A DNA stretch of 64,000 nucleotides from CAVOJV01 sp963696325 (GCA_963696325.1 CAVOJV010000061.1:31484-95483), one strand, 5' to 3'. Shown: positions 46,218-54,990, numbered from the stretch's first letter. Notes: generated by a model from the sequence alone, not told the origin. Numbers and translations: made by a program.

Positions 46218-46359
46218 CAGCAATTCTGATTTTGGCAACTCTTACGGGATGGCATATCAAATAAAACCAGATTATTGGCTTACTTCCCCCACTCCTGGTT
46301 CTCAAGAAACGGTAATTTGGGACGTGATCATAAGAATCGAGCCAAAATGAGAATTGCTG
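46218..46359. mobile_element. MITE-like element of 142 bp related to the adjacent IS
   Basis: Ends are CAGCAATTCTGATTTTGGC (46218-46236) and GCCAAAATGAGAATTGCTG (46341-46359), inverted repeats with one mismatch that match the ends of the IS starting 20 bp later. It is flanked by ACGATACGGT and ACGATACTGT (9 of 10 identical), a likely target duplication. It encodes nothing and could be moved by the neighbouring transposase. Confidence 0.75.
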
Positions 46360-46379
46360 ACGATACTGTAGTCGCTGAG

Positions 46380-47805
46380 CAGCAATTCTCATTTTGGCGC
46401 TGACTGGCTAGAGTAGCCGAACACTCTTGACCGGAAGCACCTGAATGAGCGTACCGTTTGGCCCCCTAGTCTTGACGTTGGACGACATCACGCAACAGAT
46501 CCGCGACACCTTTGAGCAGTTTACCGATCCGCGCCAGGGGAAGAACACCCGCTACACGCTGGTGGACGCGGGGCTGAGCGCCTTCTCGGTGTTCTTCCTG
46601 CAGAGCCCCTCCTTTTTGGAATACCAGCGCAGCCTGGACCAGCGGTTGGGAAAAAATAATGCCCAGACGCTGTTTGGGGTCCATAATATTCCCTCGGACA
46701 ATCAGATCCGCCACCTGCTCGACGCCACCGAACCAGGGCAGGTGAAGCCGCTGTTTACATACCTTTTCAAGGCCTTGAATCAAGCGGGCGTCATCGAACG
46801 CTACCGCTCGGTGAACCAGACCCTGCTGCTGGCCTTGGATGGTACGGAATATTTTTCATCGGCAAGCATCCATTGCCCGCAGTGTTCGACCCGGCAACAG
46901 GCCAACGGCCAGGTGAGGTATTACCATACTGCCCTGACCCCGGTGCTGGTGAAGCCCGGTTTGGATAAAGTCATCCCGCTGGCGCCGGAAGTTGTCCGAC
47001 CGCAGGACGGCGCGGCGAAGCAAGACTGCGAACTCAACGCCGCCAAGCGCTGGCTAGCCGACTGGGGCAGCGACTATAGTGCGTTGGCTGTCACCCTGCT
47101 GGGGGACGATCTGTATTGCCATGAACCGTTCTGCCGCGACGCGTTAAACCGGGGATTTGACTTCATCCTGGTTTGCAAACCCGATTCTCATACTATCGTC
47201 TATGAGTGGTTGGAGTTTCTGCACCGGGGCGGTGCCGTCAACCCCGTGGTCCGGCGCCGTTGGACCGGCCAACGACGCGAGATCGACACCTATCGCTACG
47301 CCAAGTCGATTCCCCTGCGCGATGGGAATGACGCCCTGTTGGTCAACTGGTGTGAACTCACCACCACCGACGAGCGCGGTCAGGTGCTGTATCACAACGC
47401 CTTTGCCACCTCCGTTTCGCTCGATGACCATCGTGTACTGGAGGTCGTCGCGGCCGGGCGCAGCCGCTGGAAAATCGAGAATGAAAACAACAACACCTTG
47501 AAAACCAAAGGTTACCACTTCGAGCACAACTATGGCCATGGCCAGCAGTATTTGTCATCGGTGTTGGCCAGCCTCATCATCCTGGCCTTTCTGGTCCATA
47601 CGGTACTGGAGTGGATGGACGACCACTACCAACTGCTCCGCCAGAAACTACCTTCACGACAACGCTTGTTCAGTGATATCCGCACCTTGACCAGTTACCT
47701 GTGCTTCGAGAGCTGGGGGGCCTTGATGACGTTCATGCTGCAAAGCTTCGAGCCGGCTCCCCCACAACCAGAAACAGGGTGAATTCGCCAAAATGAGAAT
47801 TGCTG
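46380..47805 (+). mobile_element. Complete insertion sequence, 1426 bp, 20-bp perfect ends, 9-bp target duplication
   Basis: Left end CAGCAATTCTCATTTTGGCG (46380-46399) and right end CGCCAAAATGAGAATTGCTG (47786-47805) are perfect inverted repeats. The flanks GTCGCTGAG (46371-46379 and 47806-47814) are a 9-bp target duplication. It carries one intact transposase gene, so the insertion looks recent. Confidence 0.93.
46445..47782 (+). CDS. IS transposase, IS4-superfamily-like DDE type
   Basis: A 445-residue transposase filling the IS. The N-terminal half starts TLDDITQQIRDTFEQFTDPR and has PSDNQIRHLLD. Probable catalytic residues: aspartate in LLALDGTEYFSS, aspartate in VTLLGDDLYCHEPF and glutamate in SRWKIENENNNTLKTKGYHF, the last being a Y/R..E-type motif. 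The C-terminal half is hydrophobic and helical. No internal stops. I cannot name the exact IS family; the 9-bp duplication fits an IS4-like mechanism. Confidence 0.88.
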   Translation: MSVPFGPLVLTLDDITQQIRDTFEQFTDPRQGKNTRYTLVDAGLSAFSVFFLQSPSFLEYQRSLDQRLGKNNAQTLFGVHNIPSDNQIRHLLDATEPGQVKPLFTYLFKALNQAGVIERYRSVNQTLLLALDGTEYFSSASIHCPQCSTRQQANGQVRYYHTALTPVLVKPGLDKVIPLAPEVVRPQDGAAKQDCELNAAKRWLADWGSDYSALAVTLLGDDLYCHEPFCRDALNRGFDFILVCKPDSHTIVYEWLEFLHRGGAVNPVVRRRWTGQRREIDTYRYAKSIPLRDGNDALLVNWCELTTTDERGQVLYHNAFATSVSLDDHRVLEVVAAGRSRWKIENENNNTLKTKGYHFEHNYGHGQQYLSSVLASLIILAFLVHTVLEWMDDHYQLLRQKLPSRQRLFSDIRTLTSYLCFESWGALMTFMLQSFEPAPPQPETG

Positions 47806-47814
47806 GTCGCTGAG

Positions 47815-48022
47815 CGGGTACCTTGACAATGAGGTAAACTTGGAACTGCTGAACTTGTTATTTCTAACCGAAGTGTCGGCTTGTGAGCCGACATTCTGAT
47901 CGTCGGTAGCGGAAAATTCAGTCGAGCCAGTCGGCCACCCGCAAGCTCAACATGGCCCGCCGTGCATCCCGACTAGGCACTGCCTATGCTTGCCATAGGC
48001 ACATGAACAGGAGTGCACGCTT
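47815..48022. other. Short intergenic stretch after the IS
   Basis: No gene recognised. TTGTGAGCCGACATTC near 47878 and a CCATAGG..CATGAACAGGAG stretch before the next gene are the only notable parts; the latter serves as ribosome site. Confidence 0.35.
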
Positions 48023-48556
48023 ATGGCTGACTCACTGATCCGCGCCGGGATGCAACATCGCTGTCTGCAGAGGAGATCACCAGTGACTAATCAGATGCTT
48101 GAAGAGTATCTCTCCACACAGGAATTTTTCTCGGCGCTAAGCCCGGAGTTCATCGGGTTCCTGGCCCGCTGCGCCAGCGAACGCCAGATCGCGCCAGGCG
48201 AGGTCTTGTTCCGCCAGGGTGAGCGCGCCCGCCATTTCTATCTGATCCGAAACGGCAGCATAGCCATTGAGATTCCAGCGATCACGGGTCCGACGCTGAC
48301 GGTGCAGAGCCTCGGCGCCGGCCAGATTCTGGGGTGGTCGTGGCTGATACCGCCGTACACGTGGAATTTTCAGGCCAGAGTGGAAGCACAAACGGCACTG
48401 CTCGCTTTCGATGGCGACGCGGTGCTGGCCCGTTGCGAAGAGGATCCGAAATTCGGCTACGCGTTGCTTAAGCGGGTTGCGTCTCTAATGGCCGAGCGTC
48501 TGGGAGTCGCCCGCCAGCGAATGATGGACCAGTGGAATCCGCCCGGCTTCGCCTAG
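48023..48556 (+). CDS. Cyclic-nucleotide-binding (Crp-like) domain protein without DNA-binding domain
   Basis: A 177-residue protein. Residues about 28-150 form a cNMP-binding beta roll: FSALSPEFIGFLARCASERQ, GEVLFRQGERARHFYLIRNG and the phosphate cassette region SLGAGQILGWSWLIPP. No helix-turn-helix follows, so it is probably a sensor or adaptor subunit rather than a transcription factor. The ATG at 48023 has ACAGGAG upstream; a GTG at 48083 is an alternative. It is the only intact gene besides the TIR gene and transposase in the larger part of the island. Confidence 0.8.
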   Translation: MADSLIRAGMQHRCLQRRSPVTNQMLEEYLSTQEFFSALSPEFIGFLARCASERQIAPGEVLFRQGERARHFYLIRNGSIAIEIPAITGPTLTVQSLGAGQILGWSWLIPPYTWNFQARVEAQTALLAFDGDAVLARCEEDPKFGYALLKRVASLMAERLGVARQRMMDQWNPPGFA

Positions 48557-48745
48557 ACGGCCGGTGCCTGATCAGCGAACCGGGGCACAGGGGCAGGTAT
48601 TGGCTATTTCTGCCCCCCGAAAATAGAAAATCGGCTACTGCCAAGATCCATGTAATTTTGTGAGACAAGCAGAATCTATTTGATTTTAGCCAGTGCCCGA
48701 CTGTCTCAAAAAGTAGCCAAAATAATATCTTCGCTCTATTGGGTC

Positions 48746-49012
48746 TTATCCGAATTTTTCATTAATCACCGAGAATAGTGCCACTGAAATCATGCCGACT
48801 ACGATGGTTGCTATTGATTTCCAGACTGTGTCGTTTTGAGCATAGCCCCAAATAGCCAGGATGATCAGTACGCTGCACGCTACCAAACCCAGACAAAGAA
48901 CGCTAAAGGTGACCACCTTAACGAGGCGTGGATTAACGAATCCACGGGCTTTTTTTGAAGTACTTTCATCCTGGAGTCCTACGATGTCTTTTTCGCTCAC
49001 ACGATACTCCAT
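48746..49012 (-). CDS. Small membrane protein, unknown function
   Basis: With the ATG at 49012 the product has 88 residues (EYRVSEKDIVGLQDESTS, then basic KKARGFVNPRL) and two helices (about residues 32-54 and 64-82). The frame is open to 49084, but the extra part is arginine-rich and unlikely. No family recognised. It lies at the right end of the island. Confidence 0.55.
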   Translation of the reverse strand: MEYRVSEKDIVGLQDESTSKKARGFVNPRLVKVVTFSVLCLGLVACSVLIILAIWGYAQNDTVWKSIATIVVGMISVALFSVINEKFG

Positions 49013-49278
49013 CTCGGGCTGGCCAAAACCGCATGTTTTGGGTCGACACAATGCTGAAGGTCTCCGTCGAGACGGGGCTGCCATGTCGGTCGGCGAATTC
49101 TCGTTGATCTAAGTCATAGGAGCATCCTTTGAGGTCGGGGATTCAAATCAGAGCGTGATCCACGCGGATGGCGGTCTGGAGGGAGGGCATCGCCGCGCGG
49201 ACGTGTAGCCAATTGCGTAGCCAAAACTGATTACATATAAAAATAGCCATTTAAAGCAAAGCGTTAAAAACAGACTTA

Positions 49279-49557
49279 ATGTTCCAGGTGGCGATCTTCA
49301 ACATGGCGGCTCACGGTGCGGTTAAAATGGCGGAAACAGCTTAGCATGGGTTGGAGCACCCTGAAAAAACCTCCGGTCCCACTGTCACCTGTGAAGATGA
49401 ACCGACACCGATGAGAATTCCTCGTATCCATCTACGCGCACCCTTGGCCGTGGGCATGACTGTTTCCTTCACTGACAACGTCTTTAACCATGTGGTGCAG
49501 GTGTTGCGCCTAAAACCCGGCGCGCCCTTGATCCTGTTCAACGGGGACGGCGGGGAA
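49279..49557. repeat. 279-bp exoA-rsmE junction segment, right copy
   Basis: The partner of 41411-41689, in direct orientation. It carries the 5' end of an exoA fragment (minus strand, cut at 49279) and continues into the complete rsmE. The two copies mark the island ends. Confidence 0.95.
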
Positions 49558-50145
49558 TTTAGCGCTGTGCTGGATCGGGTTGAGCGGCGCGGCGCAACGG
49601 CAACCATCGAGGCATTCAGTACTCGTGAGGCGGAAACACCGCTTCGAGTGCGCCTGGTCCAGGGAATATCCAAGGGGGAGCGCATGGACTACACTCTGCA
49701 AAAGGCGGTGGAACTGGGCGTGAGCGCCATCCTGCCCCTGCTGACTGAGCGCAGCGTGGTCAATTTACCAAGGGATCGTCTGGATAAACGTCTGCTGCAC
49801 TGGCGAGGGGTGGTGAGCGGCGCCTGCGAGCAGTGCGGGCGCAATCGCCTGCCCCCTGTCCTGGAACCTCTGGAGTTTAGAACCTGGCTGGGAGATTCCC
49901 CCATTTCGGGGCTGGGGTTAGCGTTAGATCCACTGGCCACCCAAGGCTTACGGGAACTCGTGCGGCCCGCTGCCACACTCACGCTATTGATCGGTCCCGA
50001 AGGCGGCTTGAGTACGGCGGAAATCGCCCTGGCCGAGGCGGCGGGTTTCAGCGGCATCCGCCTGGGACCGCGGGTGCTGCGCACGGAAACCGCCGCGGTG
50101 GCGGCGCTGGCGGCTTTGCAGGCGCTGTGGGGGGACTTGGGTTAA
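49411..50145 (+). CDS. rsmE: 16S rRNA (uracil1498-N3)-methyltransferase
   Basis: A 244-residue SPOUT methyltransferase that modifies U1498 of 16S rRNA. The N-terminal PUA-like domain starts MRIPRIHLRAPLAVGM and has NHVVQVLRLKPGAPL. The knot domain has QGISKGERMDYTLQKAVELG and the SAM-binding LLIGPEGGLSTAEIALAEAA, then LGPRVLRTETAAVAAL. The start is the ATG at 49411. Its promoter region and first 49 codons are duplicated at 41411. Confidence 0.96.
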   Translation: MRIPRIHLRAPLAVGMTVSFTDNVFNHVVQVLRLKPGAPLILFNGDGGEFSAVLDRVERRGATATIEAFSTREAETPLRVRLVQGISKGERMDYTLQKAVELGVSAILPLLTERSVVNLPRDRLDKRLLHWRGVVSGACEQCGRNRLPPVLEPLEFRTWLGDSPISGLGLALDPLATQGLRELVRPAATLTLLIGPEGGLSTAEIALAEAAGFSGIRLGPRVLRTETAAVAALAALQALWGDLG

Positions 50146-50256
50146 AGTTAGGGCATGCATGGATAAGTAGATGGCGAGAGCGCGCGATTAAGCAGAGCAA
50201 AACCGTCGCAATCGCCTGTCGCGGATTACTGGTTTTCACTCCATGGATTTTAACTG

Positions 50257-50736
50257 ATGCATACTGGAATCCGGGTTATGGAAATCGCTTTGCTCCTCCT
50301 TGCGATTGCTGGCGGCCTGGTGGCCGGTGGCATCGCAGGCAATGGCCTGCCCATGACCGATCCGCCCGGCTTCGGCAAGCGGCTGCGGACCTATCTCACC
50401 ACCAACGTGGCGGAAACCCGCCGCAATCACGTCTTCCCCGAGTTGGAATTGCCCTGCTTTGCGCAGCCGCCGGAGGTCCTGCTGGCGCGCGTGGAAAAGG
50501 CCGCCCAGGCGCTCCCCTGGGAATCACCGACCGTCGATCCCGAAACCCGCCGCCTGCGCGCCGTCATCGTCACCCCCTTACTGAATTTCAAAGACGATAT
50601 CGAGATACGGCTGGTACCCGCCGCCGGCTGTACCGAACTGTGGGTGCGCTCGACCTCTCGGGTCGGCAAGGGCGACCTGGGGGCCAACACCCGCCATATC
50701 CTGAATTTGTTGCAAGTTCTCAAGCAGCAGAGCTGA
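50257..50736 (+). CDS. DUF1499-family protein
   Basis: A 159-residue protein with an N-terminal hydrophobic stretch (about residues 8-27), either a signal or an anchor, then a DUF1499 domain: FPELELPCFAQPPEVLLARV, ALPWESPTVDPETRRLRAVI and VTPLLNFKDDIEIRLVPA, ending SRVGKGDLGANTRHILNLLQ. The function of DUF1499 is unknown. ATG codons at 50257 and 50278 are both possible. Confidence 0.85.
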   Translation: MHTGIRVMEIALLLLAIAGGLVAGGIAGNGLPMTDPPGFGKRLRTYLTTNVAETRRNHVFPELELPCFAQPPEVLLARVEKAAQALPWESPTVDPETRRLRAVIVTPLLNFKDDIEIRLVPAAGCTELWVRSTSRVGKGDLGANTRHILNLLQVLKQQS

Positions 50737-51010
50737 ACTATCAGAAAGCTGTTTTCGCGTGCTATAAGACTCTTAGGGGATCGTCTCTATTCATTAGCCG
50801 ACCCTCGCCTTAGGAGCGACGAGTAGAAGATCCTTGTCGGAACCATCGAGACTGACCACCGATTTCCTCCACCACGAGCTGTTACTGGTGGATCGGCAAA
50901 AGCGGCAGTTGGGTGGGTGAGAGCGTCGGCGACCTTGCCCGCCCAACTGCAACAGCAGAACCGCTTCAACGGGTTGTTAAAGAATCAATTTGAAGTCTTA
51001 GGAGGAGCAG

Positions 51011-51343
51011 ATGGAAACCAGCCGTTCAGATGAAATTTTTGTAATTAGCTCGATAGGTAATACCGTCGAATCAAGGCGGCCCGAAAGGGGGGTTGGTGAA
51101 CTGGTTAGTAAGACCGTAAACAGCGTAAGCGTCTCGGCGCTTAAGAAAAACATGGGGTCTTTCTTAAGCCAGCTCAAAGAGCTGTTGGATAGTGGATCAG
51201 AGAAGATCGGGGCCTTCGAGATTTCTGAAATTCAGGTTTCGGCTCAGATTACCGGCGATGGCCAGGTGGCGCTGCTGGGTAGCGGGGTGAAAATCGAAGC
51301 GCAAGGAGGAATAAAGTTTACCCTTTGCCGCGTGCCGAAGTAG
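51011..51343 (+). CDS. Pepco-domain protein
   Basis: A 110-residue protein with a strong ribosome site (AGGAGGAG). After a short lead, the domain reads VSVSALKKNMGSFLSQLKEL, then FEISEIQVSAQITGDGQVAL and LGSGVKIEAQGGIKFTLCRV. This matches the pattern of Pepco (peptidase co-occurring) domains, small proteins encoded next to caspase-like or trypsin-like conflict effectors. It precedes the CHAT protease gene by 12 bp and probably regulates or recruits it. I place it in the family from memory of the pattern; no search was possible. Confidence 0.75.
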   Translation: METSRSDEIFVISSIGNTVESRRPERGVGELVSKTVNSVSVSALKKNMGSFLSQLKELLDSGSEKIGAFEISEIQVSAQITGDGQVALLGSGVKIEAQGGIKFTLCRVPK

Positions 51344-51355
51344 CATCCTTCCAAC

Positions 51356-53833
51356 GTGCGATACACCAACTTTGATCTTTGGATTGATACCAAGGTTGGC
51401 GATAAATACCCATTGCGCGCGGCGGCGCCACTTGGGGAAAGCCGAGGTTTTTTATCGCTTAGTCCTTTCCTGGATGAAATAGCGGAATCCCAAGAAAGAC
51501 TTGCCAAGCGGGATGTCGATAAGGCTTGGCTGATTGCCTTCGGAAGCCAGATCTACAACTCCCTGTTCACGGGTGATATTGCGGCCCTTTTCGAACAGTG
51601 TATGGGTCGGATTGGGGGTAAAGAGGGCCAGGGTGTGCGCGTTCGATTGCGCATTGAAGCGCCTGAGATTGCTGTTTTGCCATGGGAACTCCTTTATTGG
51701 CCACGCAAGGAATGCTTTCTCGGGACATCAATGCAGTGTCCTTTAGTCAGATACTTAGAGATCTTTGAGCCAATACAGGCGCTGAAAATAAAGCCGCCCC
51801 TCAGGATGCTTGTGGTTATTCCGCAAGGTCCTGAACTTAATACCGAAAATGAAAAAGCGAATTTGATTCACGCGCTTGCGGGACTGGATGATTACGTCAA
51901 TCCGAGCTTTCTTGAAGAAACTGTCACACACACCCGAATCAGTGACGCGCTCCTGGAAGAGCCCTTCCATGTGTTTCACTTTATCGGCCACGGCGATTTT
52001 CGAAACGATCAGGCGTTTCTGCAGATAAATTCCGAAAACGGCGGTGTTGATTACATCGACGACACCCAGTTTGCCAGTCTCTTTCAAAATCATCTCACCA
52101 TGAAGCTGGTGTTCCTGAACTCGTGTAAGGGCGCCGAAACTTCGTCCACAAAACCGCTGGCGGGGATGGCGCAGCAACTCGTAAAACAAGGTATTCCCGC
52201 GGTTGTCGCGATGCAGTACTCAATCTACGATGATGCGGCCGTTCTGTTCAGCCGAGAATTCTATCGCTCGCTTTTCAAAGGTTCGGCTCGTGGCATGGTG
52301 GATTTTGCGATGTGCCACGCCAGAAATAGGCTGGCGAGCCAATTCCCTGGGGACCGGGATATCGCGGCGCCTGTACTCTTCATGCGTGCCAGCGAAGGGC
52401 TCCTGTTCAACCTGGCTACCGGCAAACCGCGGCAGGACTTTCCCATTTCTAATAAGGCGCGGGACCGCTCTGAGGCAGTCGCACGAACGTACGCCCAGAA
52501 CATCGAAATCCGGCAGAAACGGCAAGAAGAAATACCTGACCCACGGGTAGAGACACTCATACGAAGCGATACCGAGGAGCTGGCGACACTCAAACGAAGG
52601 CTCAAATTCCGCCGTGTTTCTTTCGCCACAGCGACTGGCGTTGCTCTTTTTATGTTTTTTCTTTCATGGATACAGATTTTCGACATATTTCCCCCAGAGA
52701 TAAGGATTGAGAGTTATACCGCGTGGCTGGCAAGCGTGGCTGCGAAAAATCCGCTGAATGAACAAATTGTTATCGTACCCATCAACGACCAGACCCAAAA
52801 AGACATCGGCAGGGAATTTGGCAAAGACTGGCGGCGCGAGCATGCGGTTCTGGTCGATAAACTTTCTCAAGCAGGCGCAAAAGTCATCGCCTTCGATATG
52901 TTTTTCGAGGAGCAGACTCCCTACGATGACGAGTTCGCCGCGGCTGTCAGACGAGCGCAAGATCGCCATACGGCGGTTATCGTCGGCATTCGAAATCTTG
53001 CCGAGGGACAAGCAAAGCTAACCGGGAAGCTAAAAGCTGCGAATATCAAATGGGGACTTTTGTGCATTGGTAAAAAATGGGGCACGTCACAAATGGCACC
53101 CTTGGTGGTTATTAAAAACGATAACAGCAAACCCCTGCATTCCTTGGCGCTTGAGATCAAAGCTGCTTTCCAGGATCGAGAGGTCTTGGTGGATCAACGC
53201 GTTGAGGAGATCGATTTCCTGAATCCCGCCACGCGGCAGATAGAAGAGAAGGTCGGTTTCTCTGAAATATATGAAGTCAAATGGGAGCAGGCGGGCTGTC
53301 CGGTTATCGGCAAACACGACACTGTGGCAAGCATTATTATAGCTCCATACTCCCTTGCGGACTCAGGAAATGCACCATCGCAGTACTCGTACGAGGCGAT
53401 AGTAAAACGCCTGAATGCCGATCAGCTAGGCTATTTCAAAGATAAGATTATTTTGGTAGGAGTCGAGAGAAAGGATGAGCTATTCCCAACTTTCCGCGGG
53501 TTCAAAAGGGAGGAGCGCTATGGCTTGGAGTTACATGCTGCTGTGGTCAATTCGCTGCTGAACAGGATGATTATTGGCCCTCTCGGCGAATGGGGGCAAT
53601 TCGCCATTATGGTTTGCCTCGGAACACTGGGTGCTGTTACTCGATATTGGAATCCCAAGACACCGCTGCTCTCCCGGACAGGTATTTTCGTGGCGGTCTT
53701 GCTGGCATATCTTGGAACTAGCATCTATATTTACAGTGAATATCACGTTTTATTGAATACTATTTACCATCTCTTGGCTTTTTTGGTTGCTTACTGGGCA
53801 GTTGGGAAGGTAGAAAGAAGGTGGTTCCAGTGA
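51356..53833 (+). CDS. CHAT (caspase-like) protease fused to a CHASE2 sensor
   Basis: An 825-residue membrane protein with a GTG start. The CHAT domain (about 60-350) has the catalytic histidine in FHFIGHGDF (H212) and the cysteine in FLNSCKGAET (C257), so the protease looks active. A charged helix precedes the first membrane segment (about 420-445). The CHASE2 domain (about 450-720, IVIVPINDQTQKDIGREFGK and KVIAFDMFFEEQTPYDDEFA) lies outside. Three closing helices (about 724-818) follow. Extracytoplasmic sensing probably controls a cytoplasmic protease. Neighbours: Pepco before, FecR protein after with overlapping start. Confidence 0.9.
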   Translation: MRYTNFDLWIDTKVGDKYPLRAAAPLGESRGFLSLSPFLDEIAESQERLAKRDVDKAWLIAFGSQIYNSLFTGDIAALFEQCMGRIGGKEGQGVRVRLRIEAPEIAVLPWELLYWPRKECFLGTSMQCPLVRYLEIFEPIQALKIKPPLRMLVVIPQGPELNTENEKANLIHALAGLDDYVNPSFLEETVTHTRISDALLEEPFHVFHFIGHGDFRNDQAFLQINSENGGVDYIDDTQFASLFQNHLTMKLVFLNSCKGAETSSTKPLAGMAQQLVKQGIPAVVAMQYSIYDDAAVLFSREFYRSLFKGSARGMVDFAMCHARNRLASQFPGDRDIAAPVLFMRASEGLLFNLATGKPRQDFPISNKARDRSEAVARTYAQNIEIRQKRQEEIPDPRVETLIRSDTEELATLKRRLKFRRVSFATATGVALFMFFLSWIQIFDIFPPEIRIESYTAWLASVAAKNPLNEQIVIVPINDQTQKDIGREFGKDWRREHAVLVDKLSQAGAKVIAFDMFFEEQTPYDDEFAAAVRRAQDRHTAVIVGIRNLAEGQAKLTGKLKAANIKWGLLCIGKKWGTSQMAPLVVIKNDNSKPLHSLALEIKAAFQDREVLVDQRVEEIDFLNPATRQIEEKVGFSEIYEVKWEQAGCPVIGKHDTVASIIIAPYSLADSGNAPSQYSYEAIVKRLNADQLGYFKDKIILVGVERKDELFPTFRGFKREERYGLELHAAVVNSLLNRMIIGPLGEWGQFAIMVCLGTLGAVTRYWNPKTPLLSRTGIFVAVLLAYLGTSIYIYSEYHVLLNTIYHLLAFLVAYWAVGKVERRWFQ

Positions 53834-54990
53834 AATTCATACTAGATGCTAAGACGGCTTGGTTTAGCGATCCGTTCCAAAAAGTGCAGCGATGTATCTT
53901 GTTGCTGTTATGCATCGGGCAGATAAGCTGCGCACCTTATCTCAGCCCGTTTGTTTCCAACCGACCTGCGTCCGACACCACTAAGCCAAGCTATACGCCG
54001 TTGGCAACCCTCTACACCATCTTGATACAGGATCAGCCGGCCACCCTCCCAGCGTACCGATTAGCTGTTACTCCGAGCGAAATTCAGGCCACGTGGGTCG
54101 TTCGCCGGGGTACCCGTTTGAATACCATATTAGATATGCCCATAGAAATAGACGATGAGGTTTGGACTGGTCCAAACTCAACCGCAGTGATTCGTTTTTT
54201 AAACGGACCCATAGTGTATTTGCGGCCGAGTAGCCACATCAGAATTGGCTCAGTTTTCATGTTTATTGGGGAGCTATTCGTCAGGGTGAAAGGCGTGTTT
54301 CAAGTGGATACGGAGTTTGTAACTGCTGGGTCGGAAGGAACAGAATGGGTGATGAAGATTCTGGGCAATGTTGATTCACGTTGCATCGTCCTGCAAGGGC
54401 GTATCAATATGGAATCGAAAGGCCGACGTTGGAAACCGGCGTTGGTGGGAGCAAACGAGCAATTCACTTGGCGCGGTCAGGACTACAGGAGCATGGAACC
54501 CGCTTCACAAGAAGAGTTGAACAAAATTCGACAATGGGTTAGTCAGATTGATCAGATTGTTTCGATATCCCAAGATAGTGGAAATAATGTCCCACGAAAT
54601 ACTCAACAACCTTCTCCATCTGCCAATACTGATGTACTCCCTGGGATAATTGGGGGGATAATTGGGGGGATAATTGGGGGCGCAATCCTACACCACACCC
54701 AACACAAAGAAGATAAACCACCTCAACAGCCACCGCCCGAACTACCGCCAACGTCACCACCGCCAACGTCACCACCGCCAACGTCACCACCGCCAACGTC
54801 ACCACCGCCAACGTCACTACCGCCAACGTCACTACCGCCAACGTCACCACCGCCAATGTCACCACCGCTAACGTCACTACCGCCAACGTCACTACCGCCA
54901 ACGTCACTACCGCCAACGTCACCACCGCCAACGTCACCACCGCCAACGTCACTACCGCCAACGTCACTACCGCCAATAATAGTCAGGTAG
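53830..54990 (+). CDS. Exported FecR-domain protein with proline-rich repeat tail
   Basis: A GTG at 53830 overlaps the protease stop as GTGA; a GTG at 53821 is the alternative. About 386 residues. An N-terminal hydrophobic core (CILLLLCIGQISCAP) looks like a signal peptide, possibly lipoprotein-type. The FecR domain (about 85-215) reads ATWVVRRGTRLNTILDMPIE, GPNSTAVIRFLNGPIVYLRP and VKGVFQVDTEFVTAGSEGTE. A glycine zipper (GIIGGIIGGIIGGA, about 275-290) follows, then 15 tandem copies of PPTS(P/L). FecR domains near CHASE2 proteins are usual and suggest an envelope partner of the sensor. Confidence 0.8.
   Translation: MKFILDAKTAWFSDPFQKVQRCILLLLCIGQISCAPYLSPFVSNRPASDTTKPSYTPLATLYTILIQDQPATLPAYRLAVTPSEIQATWVVRRGTRLNTILDMPIEIDDEVWTGPNSTAVIRFLNGPIVYLRPSSHIRIGSVFMFIGELFVRVKGVFQVDTEFVTAGSEGTEWVMKILGNVDSRCIVLQGRINMESKGRRWKPALVGANEQFTWRGQDYRSMEPASQEELNKIRQWVSQIDQIVSISQDSGNNVPRNTQQPSPSANTDVLPGIIGGIIGGIIGGAILHHTQHKEDKPPQQPPPELPPTSPPPTSPPPTSPPPTSPPPTSLPPTSLPPTSPPPMSPPLTSLPPTSLPPTSLPPTSPPPTSPPPTSLPPTSLPPIIVR
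54642..54683 (+). repeat. Three-fold GGGGGATAATT repeat encoding a glycine zipper
   Basis: The unit GGGATAATTGGG occurs three times in a row and encodes GIIGGIIGGIIGG. Such glycine-spaced helices insert in or associate with membranes. Confidence 0.7.
54748..54972 (+). repeat. 15-bp tandem repeat, about 15 units, coding
   Basis: Units of the type CCGCCAACGTCACCA encode PPTSP or PPTSL. About 15 copies with few substitutions follow one another. It is a protein-coding minisatellite inside the FecR gene, prone to changes in copy number; it is not a CRISPR array. Confidence 0.9.

Noticed and set aside
50737..51010. Possible transposase or small gene between the DUF1499 gene and the Pepco gene
   Set aside because: About 270 bp with no frame showing family likeness; only the ribosome site of the Pepco gene is recognisable.
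54748..54972. Possible CRISPR array
   Set aside because: Repeats are contiguous 15-bp units without spacers and keep a protein frame (PPTSP/L).
54539..54976. A 145-codon minus-strand frame of repeated AVVTL units
   Set aside because: It is the antisense reading of the coding PPTS repeat of the FecR gene and has no independent support.
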